From a virus, in the IMG/VR virus record IMGVR_UViG_3300002514_000178, positions 1 to 28,595 of that record: 28,595 nucleotides of DNA. One strand, given 5' to 3'. Under the pieces are notes generated by a model, which searched no databases, was not told where the DNA came from, and saw nothing but the letters and a program-made list of their open reading frames with translations. Below are positions 8,747 through 15,701 of the stretch, in pieces (position 1 is the first letter of the stretch; the number at the start of each line of letters is the position of its first letter). The translations under genes were made by a program, and so were the position numbers.

Positions 8747-10614
8747 CGGGTGCTACCGGAGTCGGTTTCGACGCTGATGCAACTGAGGTGAACGAGGGGA
8801 GCTCGGGCTTCGTCGTCGGCGTCGTCGAGGAATCCGACGCGGAGCCAGCGCCCTTGACCTGAGGCTTCGACGCGGGACGCGAACGTGTCGACGTGCTCCC
8901 AGGAGCCGCCGGTGGCGCCGTCGTGCCACGTCATGTCGTTCCAGAAGTTGCCGTTGGAGGGCGACGGGTGCAGCTTGACGTCGCCTTGTTTGGAAAGGGT
9001 GCTGGTGTTGTGTGCGGCGTTTTCGCTTTCGACGATGTATTGCGGCGGGTCGGTCAGAAGGCTGGAGTCGCCCTTGCTGAGAATGTGGAGGCGAATGTCC
9101 TTGGCGCGCAGGACGTGGTCGTTGTGCTTGAAGAGGCGTCCGGTCACGTAGGCGACGGGGATGCCTTTGGCGTCGGTGTCGTTCCCGTCGCGAATGTAGG
9201 AGCCGTAACGTTGCAGCTCGCCGATGGAGTTGGTGGAGAAGATGCGTTCTGGGCCGTGGGCCTGATGTCGTATGGAAACGGCGTTGACCATGCAGCTGGC
9301 GGCGTCACCGTTGGTGCGGTCGGCGGGGCGCATGGTGTACAGCGACCAGGCCTGTAGGACGTAGTCGAAGACGAGGGTCCAACAGCGGGCATTGAGCGTT
9401 CGGCTGTTCGTGTCGATGCTCCACCAGATCTGGTTGGCCTCCTGATAGTGGACGGCAGCTGTGCGGTGCATCGTGTTGTGGTTGATGTGAGGGGGCCACG
9501 CGATGTCTTCTGCGAGCGTTTGCATTGCCCAGGGGAGCTGAGTTTTGCCGAAGCGGCCCGTCCAGATGGCGTCGATGGGGCTGCTGAGCTTGGCTACTTC
9601 GCCCGCCTGGGACAGTGAGTACACACCGTTGCGGCCCATGAAGAAAAGTTGGCCCGCTGCCTGGATGATGCTGTGTGGGCTGACGCATCCGACGGTGGCG
9701 TTCACCTTGTGCAGAGCGAAGGTTTCGTCGGTGCCGCCGGTCATGAAGTAGATGGCGCTGACGGTGAAGACCACGAGGTTTTCGGCGAAGCTGACGAGCC
9801 CCGTCACTTCCTCGAGTTCTTCGACGGCGAAGAAGTGGTGCGCCTGCACGGCGGCCCAATCGAATTCGTCGCTGTATGTGACGACGTGAGGGCCGCGGGC
9901 CAGCGTGAAGCGTTCTCCGTCGCTGTCGGAGATGTAGGCTTCTTTGACGAGGATCTGGTCATCTTCGAGCGGGTTGCTCAGGCGGGTCTTTGCAGTGCGG
10001 CCCCACCCGGCCTGGTAGAGGCGTCCCTGATGTTCGGTGGTGATCCAGCCGCGCGGGGTGGAGTTGGCGTAGGCGAAGTTGACGCTGTTCAGGCGAATGG
10101 TGTCGCCGCCGTTGGACACCGTGTCCATGTCGACGCGGCGCAGGAACAGTTCCGGGTCGTTCGGATCGAAGATGTACAGCCCGCACGTCGTGGCGATCCA
10201 CGTGACGAAGCGGGCGTCGTTGGTGGCGGTGGGGATGGTGCCGTTGACCATGGTGCAGCGGAAATTCCGGGTGGGGATTTCGCCGAATTCGTCCGTGAGG
10301 TCTTGGGTGGTCGAGTGGAGTATGTCGCCGTTCAGGTCGAAGAGCGTGAAGTGAATGTCGTGCGTCGTGGCGATCGCGCCGATCAGCAGGATGAATTCAC
10401 GCCCGTTCGGGTCGTGGGTGACGTGGAGGTAGCCGCCGAGGGCCTGGCCGGTCGAGAGCACCTCGAAGCCGTAGCGGGGAGCTGCGTCACCGGCGTGGAA
10501 GTCGACGTTGATCGCGATGTCGCAGTGCTTGTCGGTTTGGAGCGAGTCGCGCCAGTCGAGTCCGTGAAACGGGCCGGCGATGGGCGTGGGTCGGCGGCGT
10601 GCTGCGCTGGGCAT
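8743..10614 (-). CDS. Tail nozzle/hub-like protein, 623 aa
   Basis: Start chosen at ATG 10614 (MPSAARRRPTPIAGPFHGLD), overlapping the upstream TGA as TGATG; a longer open frame to 10704 lies inside the adaptor gene and has non-protein-like composition. The protein is strand-rich throughout with regularly spaced aromatic/Gly motifs (GYLHVTHDPNGREFILLIGA, ARFVTWIATTCGLYIFDPND, GLVSFAENLVVFTVSAIYFM, GQLFFMGRNGVYSLSQAG, WTLVFDYVLQAWSLYTM). This looks like a beta-propeller or stacked-sheet fold, as in the P22 gp10 / T7 gp12 type of podoviral tail proteins that close the DNA channel below the adaptor. Position directly after the adaptor gene agrees. The C-terminal ~90 residues (NFWNDMTWHDGATGGSWEHV) look like a separate beta-sandwich. 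Family-level assignment is inferred. Confidence 0.8.
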   Translation of the reverse strand: MPSAARRRPTPIAGPFHGLDWRDSLQTDKHCDIAINVDFHAGDAAPRYGFEVLSTGQALGGYLHVTHDPNGREFILLIGAIATTHDIHFTLFDLNGDILHSTTQDLTDEFGEIPTRNFRCTMVNGTIPTATNDARFVTWIATTCGLYIFDPNDPELFLRRVDMDTVSNGGDTIRLNSVNFAYANSTPRGWITTEHQGRLYQAGWGRTAKTRLSNPLEDDQILVKEAYISDSDGERFTLARGPHVVTYSDEFDWAAVQAHHFFAVEELEEVTGLVSFAENLVVFTVSAIYFMTGGTDETFALHKVNATVGCVSPHSIIQAAGQLFFMGRNGVYSLSQAGEVAKLSSPIDAIWTGRFGKTQLPWAMQTLAEDIAWPPHINHNTMHRTAAVHYQEANQIWWSIDTNSRTLNARCWTLVFDYVLQAWSLYTMRPADRTNGDAASCMVNAVSIRHQAHGPERIFSTNSIGELQRYGSYIRDGNDTDAKGIPVAYVTGRLFKHNDHVLRAKDIRLHILSKGDSSLLTDPPQYIVESENAAHNTSTLSKQGDVKLHPSPSNGNFWNDMTWHDGATGGSWEHVDTFASRVEASGQGRWLRVGFLDDADDEARAPLVHLSCISVETDSGSTR

Positions 10615-11351
10615 CAGCCGCTCCGGCGGGTGATGACGCGGCGCGGGCGTTGGATGGTGCGGGTGTTCGCGGTGCCTTCCAGTTGCATTTCGGTCTCGGC
10701 CCACAGCTGTTGGACGATGGGGTTGTCGCCGTCCTGCTTGGCGTTCATCAGCCAGGCGAGGCGGTAGGCGACGGCGTCACCCCAGGCTTCAGCCTTGCCG
10801 TTCAGCACTTCGTCGTTGGGATCGTCGTCGCTTGTGTCGTGCTTCAGTTCGAGGGGCTTCGGGATCCACGCGATTTCGATGGTGCGTCCGTTGCCGGGTG
10901 TGGGAGCCACGTAGAACCGATCGCCCTGGAGGCAGTAGTAGGTGGTGGACCAGTTGCCAAGGGACGATGCCTGGCGGTGGCGCTGCGAGCGCTCGGTGAA
11001 GCGCATGGGTAGCCAGTCCCACGGGCGGTTGCTGTTGCTGACGGCGCCGCTGGTTGGCTTCTCGACGACGGCGAGGATTTTGTAGGGCTCTTCGCCCAGC
11101 CCGTTGGGTGCGGCGTCGGTGATCGTGAGGAAGTCCGCGTTGGATGGGACGCTGACGTCGGTGACGCTCAGGAACAACTCGGGGTTGGTTTTGATGAGCT
11201 TCCGGTAGACATACAGGTTAGCCTGGTTGATCCAGCGGGTCTGCTCGGCGTCGGACCAGTAGTCGTTGGTCTCGGCGTCGAGCAGGTCTTTGGCGAGCTG
11301 CTTGACGTCTTTGACCGTGTAGACCGGGATCGGGGTCGTGGTCGCTGCCAT
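10614..11351 (-). CDS. Head-to-tail adaptor-like protein, 245 aa
   Basis: ATG at 11351 (MAATTTPIPVYTVKDVKQLA). The N-terminal half has the pattern of phage adaptor (head completion/gatekeeper) proteins of the P22 gp4 / T7 gp11 type: KQLAKDLLDAETNDYWSDAE followed by TRWINQANLYVYRKL, a helix pair beginning with a 'W-D.E...WIN.A' motif. The middle holds beta strands with ILAVVEK and a hydrophobic strand (TIEIAWIPKPLEL). The C-terminal half is a long helix (AEAWGDAVAYRLAWLMNAKQ ... QLWAETEMQL) that would contact the portal. In the cell it would bind the portal after packaging and recruit the nozzle, encoded by the next gene with a 1-nt overlap. Family call is from motif pattern and gene order. 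Confidence 0.75.
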   Translation of the reverse strand: MAATTTPIPVYTVKDVKQLAKDLLDAETNDYWSDAEQTRWINQANLYVYRKLIKTNPELFLSVTDVSVPSNADFLTITDAAPNGLGEEPYKILAVVEKPTSGAVSNSNRPWDWLPMRFTERSQRHRQASSLGNWSTTYYCLQGDRFYVAPTPGNGRTIEIAWIPKPLELKHDTSDDDPNDEVLNGKAEAWGDAVAYRLAWLMNAKQDGDNPIVQQLWAETEMQLEGTANTRTIQRPRRVITRRSG

Positions 11352-11354
11352 GGC

Positions 11355-11903
11355 TTAGGCCGCTTTGGGCTTGCGTCGGCCACGGTCGACGGAGCGGATC
11401 GCGCCGATCCGTCCCTTGCGAGGCATGTTCCAGGTGCCGAGGCTGTCTGCGTATTTCTTGAAGGGCTCCCATGCTTCCTTGGCGCGGTCGCGGAAGGTGC
11501 TCTTGATGCGCTCAGCGGCGGTCAACTCGTCGAGCTCGTGTATGTCGAGAGCCTCGGCGATGGCGTTGGCGCGGTTGTACGTGTCGCACTTCTGGAGGAA
11601 GGGGATCACCCGCGCGTCGGCGACGTGGATTGGCGTTCCGGTGTCGTCGTCGACGAGGTGTTTCCAGACCACGGGGACCATCTCCTGATGGCAGCGTTCC
11701 TTCTGGAAGTAGTGCGACACGACGGTGCGGAGGCAGAGTCGCGCGAGAACCCAGCAGCCGCCCGATCCGTCTGGATTTTCGGCCTGCGAGTCCCAGCCGA
11801 CCAGTAGGCGATCGTCGTGAAGCGCCTGTTGCAGTCGGCGTGAGTGCGGGTTCCGCCAGCGGATGCGGCGGGACCGCTTGTATCGGTCCTCGCTGATCTG
11901 CAT
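11355..11903 (-). CDS. Hypothetical virion-region protein, 182 aa
   Basis: ATG at 11903 (MQISEDRYKRSRRIRWRNPH), 3 nt after the preceding stop and 3 nt before the next start. I do not recognise the family. The first ~25 residues are very basic. The centre carries Trp, Cys and His in a compact pattern (GGCWVLARLCLRTVVSHYFQ, KERCHQEMVPVVWKHLVDDD), followed by an acidic helix (EALDIHELDELTAAERIKST) and a Lys/Arg-rich tail. It is not a canonical zinc finger. Its position between the decoration-like protein and the adaptor suggests a capsid-associated or assembly role, perhaps a DNA-contacting minor head protein given the basic ends; this is inference only. Confidence 0.75.
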   Translation of the reverse strand: MQISEDRYKRSRRIRWRNPHSRRLQQALHDDRLLVGWDSQAENPDGSGGCWVLARLCLRTVVSHYFQKERCHQEMVPVVWKHLVDDDTGTPIHVADARVIPFLQKCDTYNRANAIAEALDIHELDELTAAERIKSTFRDRAKEAWEPFKKYADSLGTWNMPRKGRIGAIRSVDRGRRKPKAA

Positions 11904-11906
11904 GTC

Positions 11907-12608
11907 TTACGCGCTCTGCTCCTGGAAGCGGTCGCCGTCGGTGCCGAAGTCGGAGTTGGGCAGCTTGCCGTCGCGGCCTCCGGTGAAGCGCTCGTTGAAG
12001 CTGATCTCGATACCGAGAAGGCCGAGGTCGCTGATGTTGGCGTCGGCGGAGTCCATTTCGAGGGAGAAGGCGAGATAGGCCGAGTCTTCGCCGAAGTTCG
12101 AGGCGAGGATCACGCCGTTGGAACCGCCGGTGCCGCCCAGGGCGACCTCGATCTGGTTGGCGGTGCCGGTGGTCGTGTAGTCGCCGGTGCTGGTGAAGAA
12201 GCCGGTGTCGAGTGCGGTCGAGGGCGCGGCGATGGCGTCGCCGATGGCGAAGACGTCGAAAAGGCCCTTCCAGTCGACGAAGTCAGCGGCGTCGGAGGAG
12301 TCGCTGACCCACACGGGACGGATCTGAATGTCCTGAGTGAGATCCCAGTTAGTGGGGATGCCCATGAAGTGGCTGACGATGTCTCCGTCGTTGACCATGT
12401 CGGCGACCACGATGCCGGTGTGTGCCCACTCGACGAGTCCGCCAGCTGTGCCGGTGTCCGCCGCGGTGGCATCGACAGCCTTCATGATGGAAGGATCGGT
12501 GTTACGCGCGTTGGCTGAGCTGTTGTTGCTGATGGCGTACGAGGCCAGGTTGTACGCGGGGATGAAGAGACGGCCGAAGCGGCTTTTGATGTTGAAATTG
12601 TCGATCAC
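11907..12608 (-). CDS. Putative capsid decoration/minor structural protein, 233 aa
   Basis: GTG start at 12608 (read as MIDNFNIKSRFGRLFIPAYN) with a strong AAGGAG six bases upstream (plus 12615-12620). It is the first gene after the major capsid gene, where decoration or cement proteins are usual. The sequence is acidic, strand-rich and Gly/Thr/Ser-rich: LFIPAYNLASYAIS, then VEWAHTGIVVADMV, IVSHFMGIPTNWDLTQDIQI, RPVWVSDSSDAADFVDW, then a Thr/Gly-rich arm and a final strand LGLLGIEISFNERF. The pattern 'IPxNWD ... DIxIRPVWVS' suggests a beta-sandwich. No enzymatic residues are seen. Translation may be controlled by the structured leader at 12606-12714, whose outer helix includes the start codon. 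The role is inferred from position and composition. Confidence 0.78.
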   Translation of the reverse strand: MIDNFNIKSRFGRLFIPAYNLASYAISNNSSANARNTDPSIMKAVDATAADTGTAGGLVEWAHTGIVVADMVNDGDIVSHFMGIPTNWDLTQDIQIRPVWVSDSSDAADFVDWKGLFDVFAIGDAIAAPSTALDTGFFTSTGDYTTTGTANQIEVALGGTGGSNGVILASNFGEDSAYLAFSLEMDSADANISDLGLLGIEISFNERFTGGRDGKLPNSDFGTDGDRFQEQSA

Positions 12609-12714
12609 GGGATGCTCCTTGCGAAGTTGCCCACCGCTCGCGTGGGCACGGTTTTACCCCCCGTCGCGCCGAACGGGGATACCAGGCTTGGGACCGTGAG
12701 GGGCGCATCCCGTG
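12606..12714 (-). promoter_or_regulatory. Structured mRNA leader sequestering the GTG start of the decoration-like gene
   Basis: In the minus-strand mRNA, CACGGGATGC (12714-12705) is perfectly complementary to GCATCCCGTG (12615-12606), a 10-bp helix P1. The 3' arm is exactly the spacer after the AAGGAG ribosome-binding site plus the GTG start codon. P1 encloses two further hairpins: P2 (12678-12659, stem CCCCGT/ACGGGG, 8-nt loop) and P3 (12648-12628, stem TGCCCAC/GTGGGCA, 7-nt loop). Together these make a three-way-junction-like fold with the start codon buried in its closing stem. Pairing is seen directly; folding in vivo and regulation are inferred. The element lies in the largest non-coding gap of the window. 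Confidence 0.5.
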
Positions 12715-12733
12715 TGTGGGTAGAAGGTGACTC

Positions 12734-12775
12734 GGAGGGGGCGAGCCGAGCCCGCCCGGATCGACCGCCCCCTCC
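12734..12775 (-). terminator. Hairpin after the major capsid gene (possible attenuator)
   Basis: A perfect 10-bp GC-rich inverted repeat (GGAGGGGGCG / CGCCCCCTCC) with a 22-nt loop lies 66 nt downstream of the capsid stop codon. It has no U-run on the minus strand, so it is not a classical intrinsic terminator. It could be an attenuator that reduces downstream transcription relative to the abundant capsid protein, or an mRNA-stabilising structure. Confidence 0.4.
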
Positions 12776-12840
12776 TCGTCAGGGCGTTTGTGTCGCCCGT
12801 AGCCCCTACCCCAGTAGGTCACGGACGCGCCCATTTGCGA

Positions 12841-14205
12841 TTACTGCGGCGTGATCAGCGTCGACGAGTTGATGGCGATGTCGTCGAGGAGCCCGTGGGC
12901 GTTGCGCTTGGTCACGAGCAACTCCAGAATCGCTCCGAACGCGGCCTCGAAGTCGGCCTTGTTCGTCACGCGGGAGAGCACCGCGCCGTCGTCGTCGAGC
13001 CACCGGAATTTGTCCTGGTAGCCGATCTTGATGGCTTTCAGATCGAGGAAGTACAGCTTGTTCAGGAAGCAGTGCCGGTCGCTGACGATGGGCACGTCCA
13101 TCTTGCCGTTGTTCCAGGTGAGGAAGCTGCGGACGAAGCCGCCCTTGAATTTCAGGGGGACGTAGCGGACGTCCCCCTCCATCAGCTTCTTGACCTCGCG
13201 CACGGCGCTGTTGTGGCCCGTGATGTAGTTCGGCCGGGTTCCCGATTTCTCGTTGATCCCGTCGATCATCGCGTCCATCAGCTCGTGACTGAGGTTGCGG
13301 TTGGTGCCGCTGTTGCCGTTGACGTGCGAGGTCCACGTGGTGTTCGCGGACACGTCGATGCCCTGGAAGTCGTCCACGTTGGCGTCGTCGTCCACGCACC
13401 AGGTCAGGCCCGTGAGCTCTTCGCGGTAGGAGACGAAGCTGCTGTCACCGACCGTGAGGACGGCGGTGGCATCCCAGGAGGGGACGGTGGTGTGGACGGC
13501 GTCCCACGTCATGGTGAACGTGGTCCGGCTGTCGACGCTGGCCACCTGGCCGAAGGCGAACGCGGTGTCGTCGCCGGTTGCGGTGGTGAGGTCTCCGGCG
13601 GCGCCGACGCTGGAGCCGGTAACGCCGTTGGCGGTCGCGGAGTCGAGCGCGTTGTCGCCGAGTCGCAACTTCATTCCGGCGTGGACGAAGTGGGTGTCGG
13701 TGACGGTCACGGTGGTCGTGGTGGCACCGGCTGCGGAGCACTCGGCGATGACGCCGGTGATGTACTCGTTGGCGTTGGTGACGGTCGACAGGGTGTCGAT
13801 GTTCAGACCGTGCAGTTGGCGGTTCAGCGAGTGCATCAGCTCCAACGACAGGTCGCGCATTTCGGCGTCCATGGCGTCGGCGAACGCGGCTTTGTCGCCC
13901 TTGGAAGCGGTCATGACGCGGTTCGACAGCTGGATGCGACCGTAGATCTCTTTCGGGACCACGGTGGCTTTGCGGCGTGTCTGGTTTCCGGCGGTCGGAA
14001 GCAGAGCGGACTCGGCGACGGCGCCGACGCCACCGCTGCGTCCGGTGTGGACCGGCCAGATGAGGCCGCTACCGGCGATCTTGCACTCGGAACCGGCCTC
14101 CTTGAGCGCGTCGAAGAGAACGACCTCTTCGTTGAGGATCGATTCGAGAGCGGGTCCGTAGTATTCCTTGAGGACCGCGCTGAAGGTTGATGTGGTGACG
14201 GACAT
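12841..14205 (-). CDS. Major capsid protein, HK97-like fold, 454 aa
   Basis: ATG at 14205 with AGGAG ten bases upstream, 17 nt after the scaffold stop. The N-terminus (LKEYYGPALESILNEEVVLF), then an 'SGLIWPVHTGRSGGVGAVAE' loop and the strand-helix sequence KATVVPKEIYGRIQLSNRVM, match the pattern of phage major capsid proteins (N-arm, E-loop, spine helix AFADAMDAEMRDLSLELMHS). A central Thr/Ala/Asp-rich region (~150-260) looks like an inserted or enlarged beta domain. The C-terminal part (SHELMDAMIDGINEKSGTRP, then a domain ending in FGAILELLVTKRNAHGLLDD) fits the A/P domain. Length is usual for this family. It sits between scaffold and decoration genes. Assignment rests on sequence pattern and gene order. 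Confidence 0.88.
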   Translation of the reverse strand: MSVTTSTFSAVLKEYYGPALESILNEEVVLFDALKEAGSECKIAGSGLIWPVHTGRSGGVGAVAESALLPTAGNQTRRKATVVPKEIYGRIQLSNRVMTASKGDKAAFADAMDAEMRDLSLELMHSLNRQLHGLNIDTLSTVTNANEYITGVIAECSAAGATTTTVTVTDTHFVHAGMKLRLGDNALDSATANGVTGSSVGAAGDLTTATGDDTAFAFGQVASVDSRTTFTMTWDAVHTTVPSWDATAVLTVGDSSFVSYREELTGLTWCVDDDANVDDFQGIDVSANTTWTSHVNGNSGTNRNLSHELMDAMIDGINEKSGTRPNYITGHNSAVREVKKLMEGDVRYVPLKFKGGFVRSFLTWNNGKMDVPIVSDRHCFLNKLYFLDLKAIKIGYQDKFRWLDDDGAVLSRVTNKADFEAAFGAILELLVTKRNAHGLLDDIAINSSTLITPQ

Positions 14206-14222
14206 GGTTTAGCTGCTCCTGA

Positions 14223-15026
14223 TTAGCGGTTGACCAGCCGGTCGAACAGCTCCACAGTCGCCTCGCGTGCTTCATCCAGAGAGTTGACCTCACGGTGTTC
14301 TACCAGGCCGGTCTGACCGCTCGGCATGAGCGATCGGGACGGCGGAGCAGCTGGGCGCTGCTGCGCGGCGTGGTAGTCCATTGCGCGTTTCGAAAACCAG
14401 TCGTGGCTGCTCTTGGCGAGAGCGCGGACGTTGGCCCGCGGGTTCGCCAGAATGCCGTCGAGCACCTGTTCGGGGACGAGGTAGGGATACTCCGCGCGTG
14501 CGGCTTGTATCTCGCTCTCGATCCGGGTCCGTTCGGATGCGACCTGGAAGTCGTGCCAGCGCTTCTCCTGGGCTTTGAGCTGTGCCTGTTGGCGATTGAT
14601 CAGGTCTTCGTGAGAGCTGAGCTTCTCGCTGAGCCGCTGTTCGATGGGATCGACCCATTCCTCAGTGGCTGCTGGTGGCGCGGCAGCTGGTTGGTCCTGG
14701 AGTTTTTGAAGGTGAGGCTGAACCTGCTGGAAGTAGTTCGCGGCTGTCTGTAGCTGCTGCTCGAGCGTCCGGTTGCGTGCCTCCAACTGCTCTGAGCGCG
14801 TGCGCTCGCCTTGCAGTTGGGTGCGGGACTCGTGAAAGCGCGAGTAGGGGACCGGGCCCTCGTCGTTACCCTGCTCCGACCCGATGTCGCTCGGGCTGGC
14901 GTGTGCGGGGTGGGTAGCGACAGTTGGCTCGGTCGAAGGAGCAGCCGGCGGCGCTGCGGATGGAGCAGCAGCAGGTGCCGCGCTCTCGCCCGTTGATACG
15001 ACCTCGAATGGTGCGTCGTCTGCCAT
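14223..15026 (-). CDS. Capsid assembly scaffolding protein, 267 aa
   Basis: ATG at 15026 with AGGA eight bases upstream. The first ~60 residues are an Ala/Pro/Ser-rich disordered tail. Residues ~65-105 (ESRTQLQGERTRSEQLEARN, RTLEQQLQTAANYF) and ~130-175 (EQRLSEKLSSHEDLINRQQA, QLKAQEKRWHDFQVASERTR) are strongly predicted coiled coil. Next comes a helical region (IQAARAEYPYLVPEQVLDGI) and a short C-terminal helix (NSLDEAREATVELFDRLVNR), the usual capsid-binding end. This composition immediately before the capsid gene is typical of scaffolding proteins, which guide procapsid assembly and leave before or during packaging. Expressed from the promoter at 15099-15128. No protease domain is visible. 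Confidence 0.85.
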   Translation of the reverse strand: MADDAPFEVVSTGESAAPAAAPSAAPPAAPSTEPTVATHPAHASPSDIGSEQGNDEGPVPYSRFHESRTQLQGERTRSEQLEARNRTLEQQLQTAANYFQQVQPHLQKLQDQPAAAPPAATEEWVDPIEQRLSEKLSSHEDLINRQQAQLKAQEKRWHDFQVASERTRIESEIQAARAEYPYLVPEQVLDGILANPRANVRALAKSSHDWFSKRAMDYHAAQQRPAAPPSRSLMPSGQTGLVEHREVNSLDEAREATVELFDRLVNR

Positions 15027-15098
15027 GGATGGCTTCCTATGGTCCGTGTCGTGGTGCCTTACGAGTTGACGCCGCGACTACCCACGGCTGTCCTACGA

Positions 15099-15128
15099 AC
15101 GGTAGCGGAGCTATCAGTGGGGTGTCAA
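15099..15128 (-). promoter_or_regulatory. Sigma70-type promoter for scaffold-capsid
   Basis: On the minus strand, a perfect TTGACA (15128-15123) is followed after 18 nt by TACCGT (15104-15099). Both lie in the 150-nt gap upstream of the scaffold start, leaving a leader of about 65-70 nt. The -10 shares T, A and final T with TATAAT, a form common in high-GC bacteria. It would allow high-level expression of scaffold and capsid independent of the terminase-portal transcript. Confidence 0.55.
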
Positions 15129-15176
15129 CCGTGTCCTTTTGCGGATAGCAGAAAGTGGACATCTATGGGGTGCGCG

Positions 15177-15701
15177 CTAGCGTTTGTAAGCGGAGAGAGG
15201 CTGGCCGAGGAAGGAGCCGGTGCCGGGGCCGCTGATGACGTATTTGTCTTTGGGCTTTTTGGTCGGCGCGGGGGGACGGGTCTCGGGTCGGATGGTCTTG
15301 AAGGAGTCGCGTAGTTGTTGTGTAGCGTCGTTGGTGGGATCGGGTGTGGGGTCGAGGAAGTCTGCGGGAGGGCGTTCGGAGTTGCCGTGTTGGAGTTGGC
15401 GGAGGATCTCCTGAAACATAGCGGTGCGATCGGGCTTGGGCGCGGGTTGGCCGTCGGGGGCGTTGTTGCCGTGGACGGTGTCGTGAAAGAGGGCCGCGAT
15501 GTTGCCGTAGGTGTCAGCGCTGGGCTTGTGGGCGCCGTACCAGTTCGTGTTGACGACGTCGTCTACGTGACGGTCGAGGGCGAGGTCGTCTACCTCGAAG
15601 CGTTGTGTGGATAGTTCTCGTTGTTTTTCGCGGAGGGCCTGGATGAAGGGATCGGACTCCTGCTGGCCTCGCTGGGCGAAGGCTTTGAAGGGGTTGCCCA
15701 T
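15177..15701 (-). CDS. Hypothetical head-region protein, 174 aa
   Basis: ATG at 15701 (MGNPFKAFAQRGQQESDPFI) directly abuts the portal stop. The family is not recognised. The N-terminal third is helical and charged (IQALREKQRELSTQRFEVDD), the middle is hydrophilic with a short helix (TAMFQEILRQLQHGN), and the C-terminus is Pro/Lys-rich ending in ISGPGTGSFLGQPLSAYKR. Small hydrophilic proteins between portal and scaffold in phages are often minor head or assembly factors; the position is the only basis for that here. It is the last gene before a 150-nt gap carrying a promoter. Confidence 0.7.
   Translation of the reverse strand: MGNPFKAFAQRGQQESDPFIQALREKQRELSTQRFEVDDLALDRHVDDVVNTNWYGAHKPSADTYGNIAALFHDTVHGNNAPDGQPAPKPDRTAMFQEILRQLQHGNSERPPADFLDPTPDPTNDATQQLRDSFKTIRPETRPPAPTKKPKDKYVISGPGTGSFLGQPLSAYKR

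Noticed and set aside
10614-10704. N-terminal 30-residue extension of the nozzle protein
   Set aside because: It lies within the adaptor gene, is His/Pro/Arg-rich and bypasses the TGATG junction.
12727-14190. 487-residue open frame on the plus strand opposite the capsid gene
   Set aside because: Composition is Val/Gly/Asp-rich antisense reading of a high-GC gene; the minus frame has clear capsid-protein pattern, ribosome-binding site and gene order.
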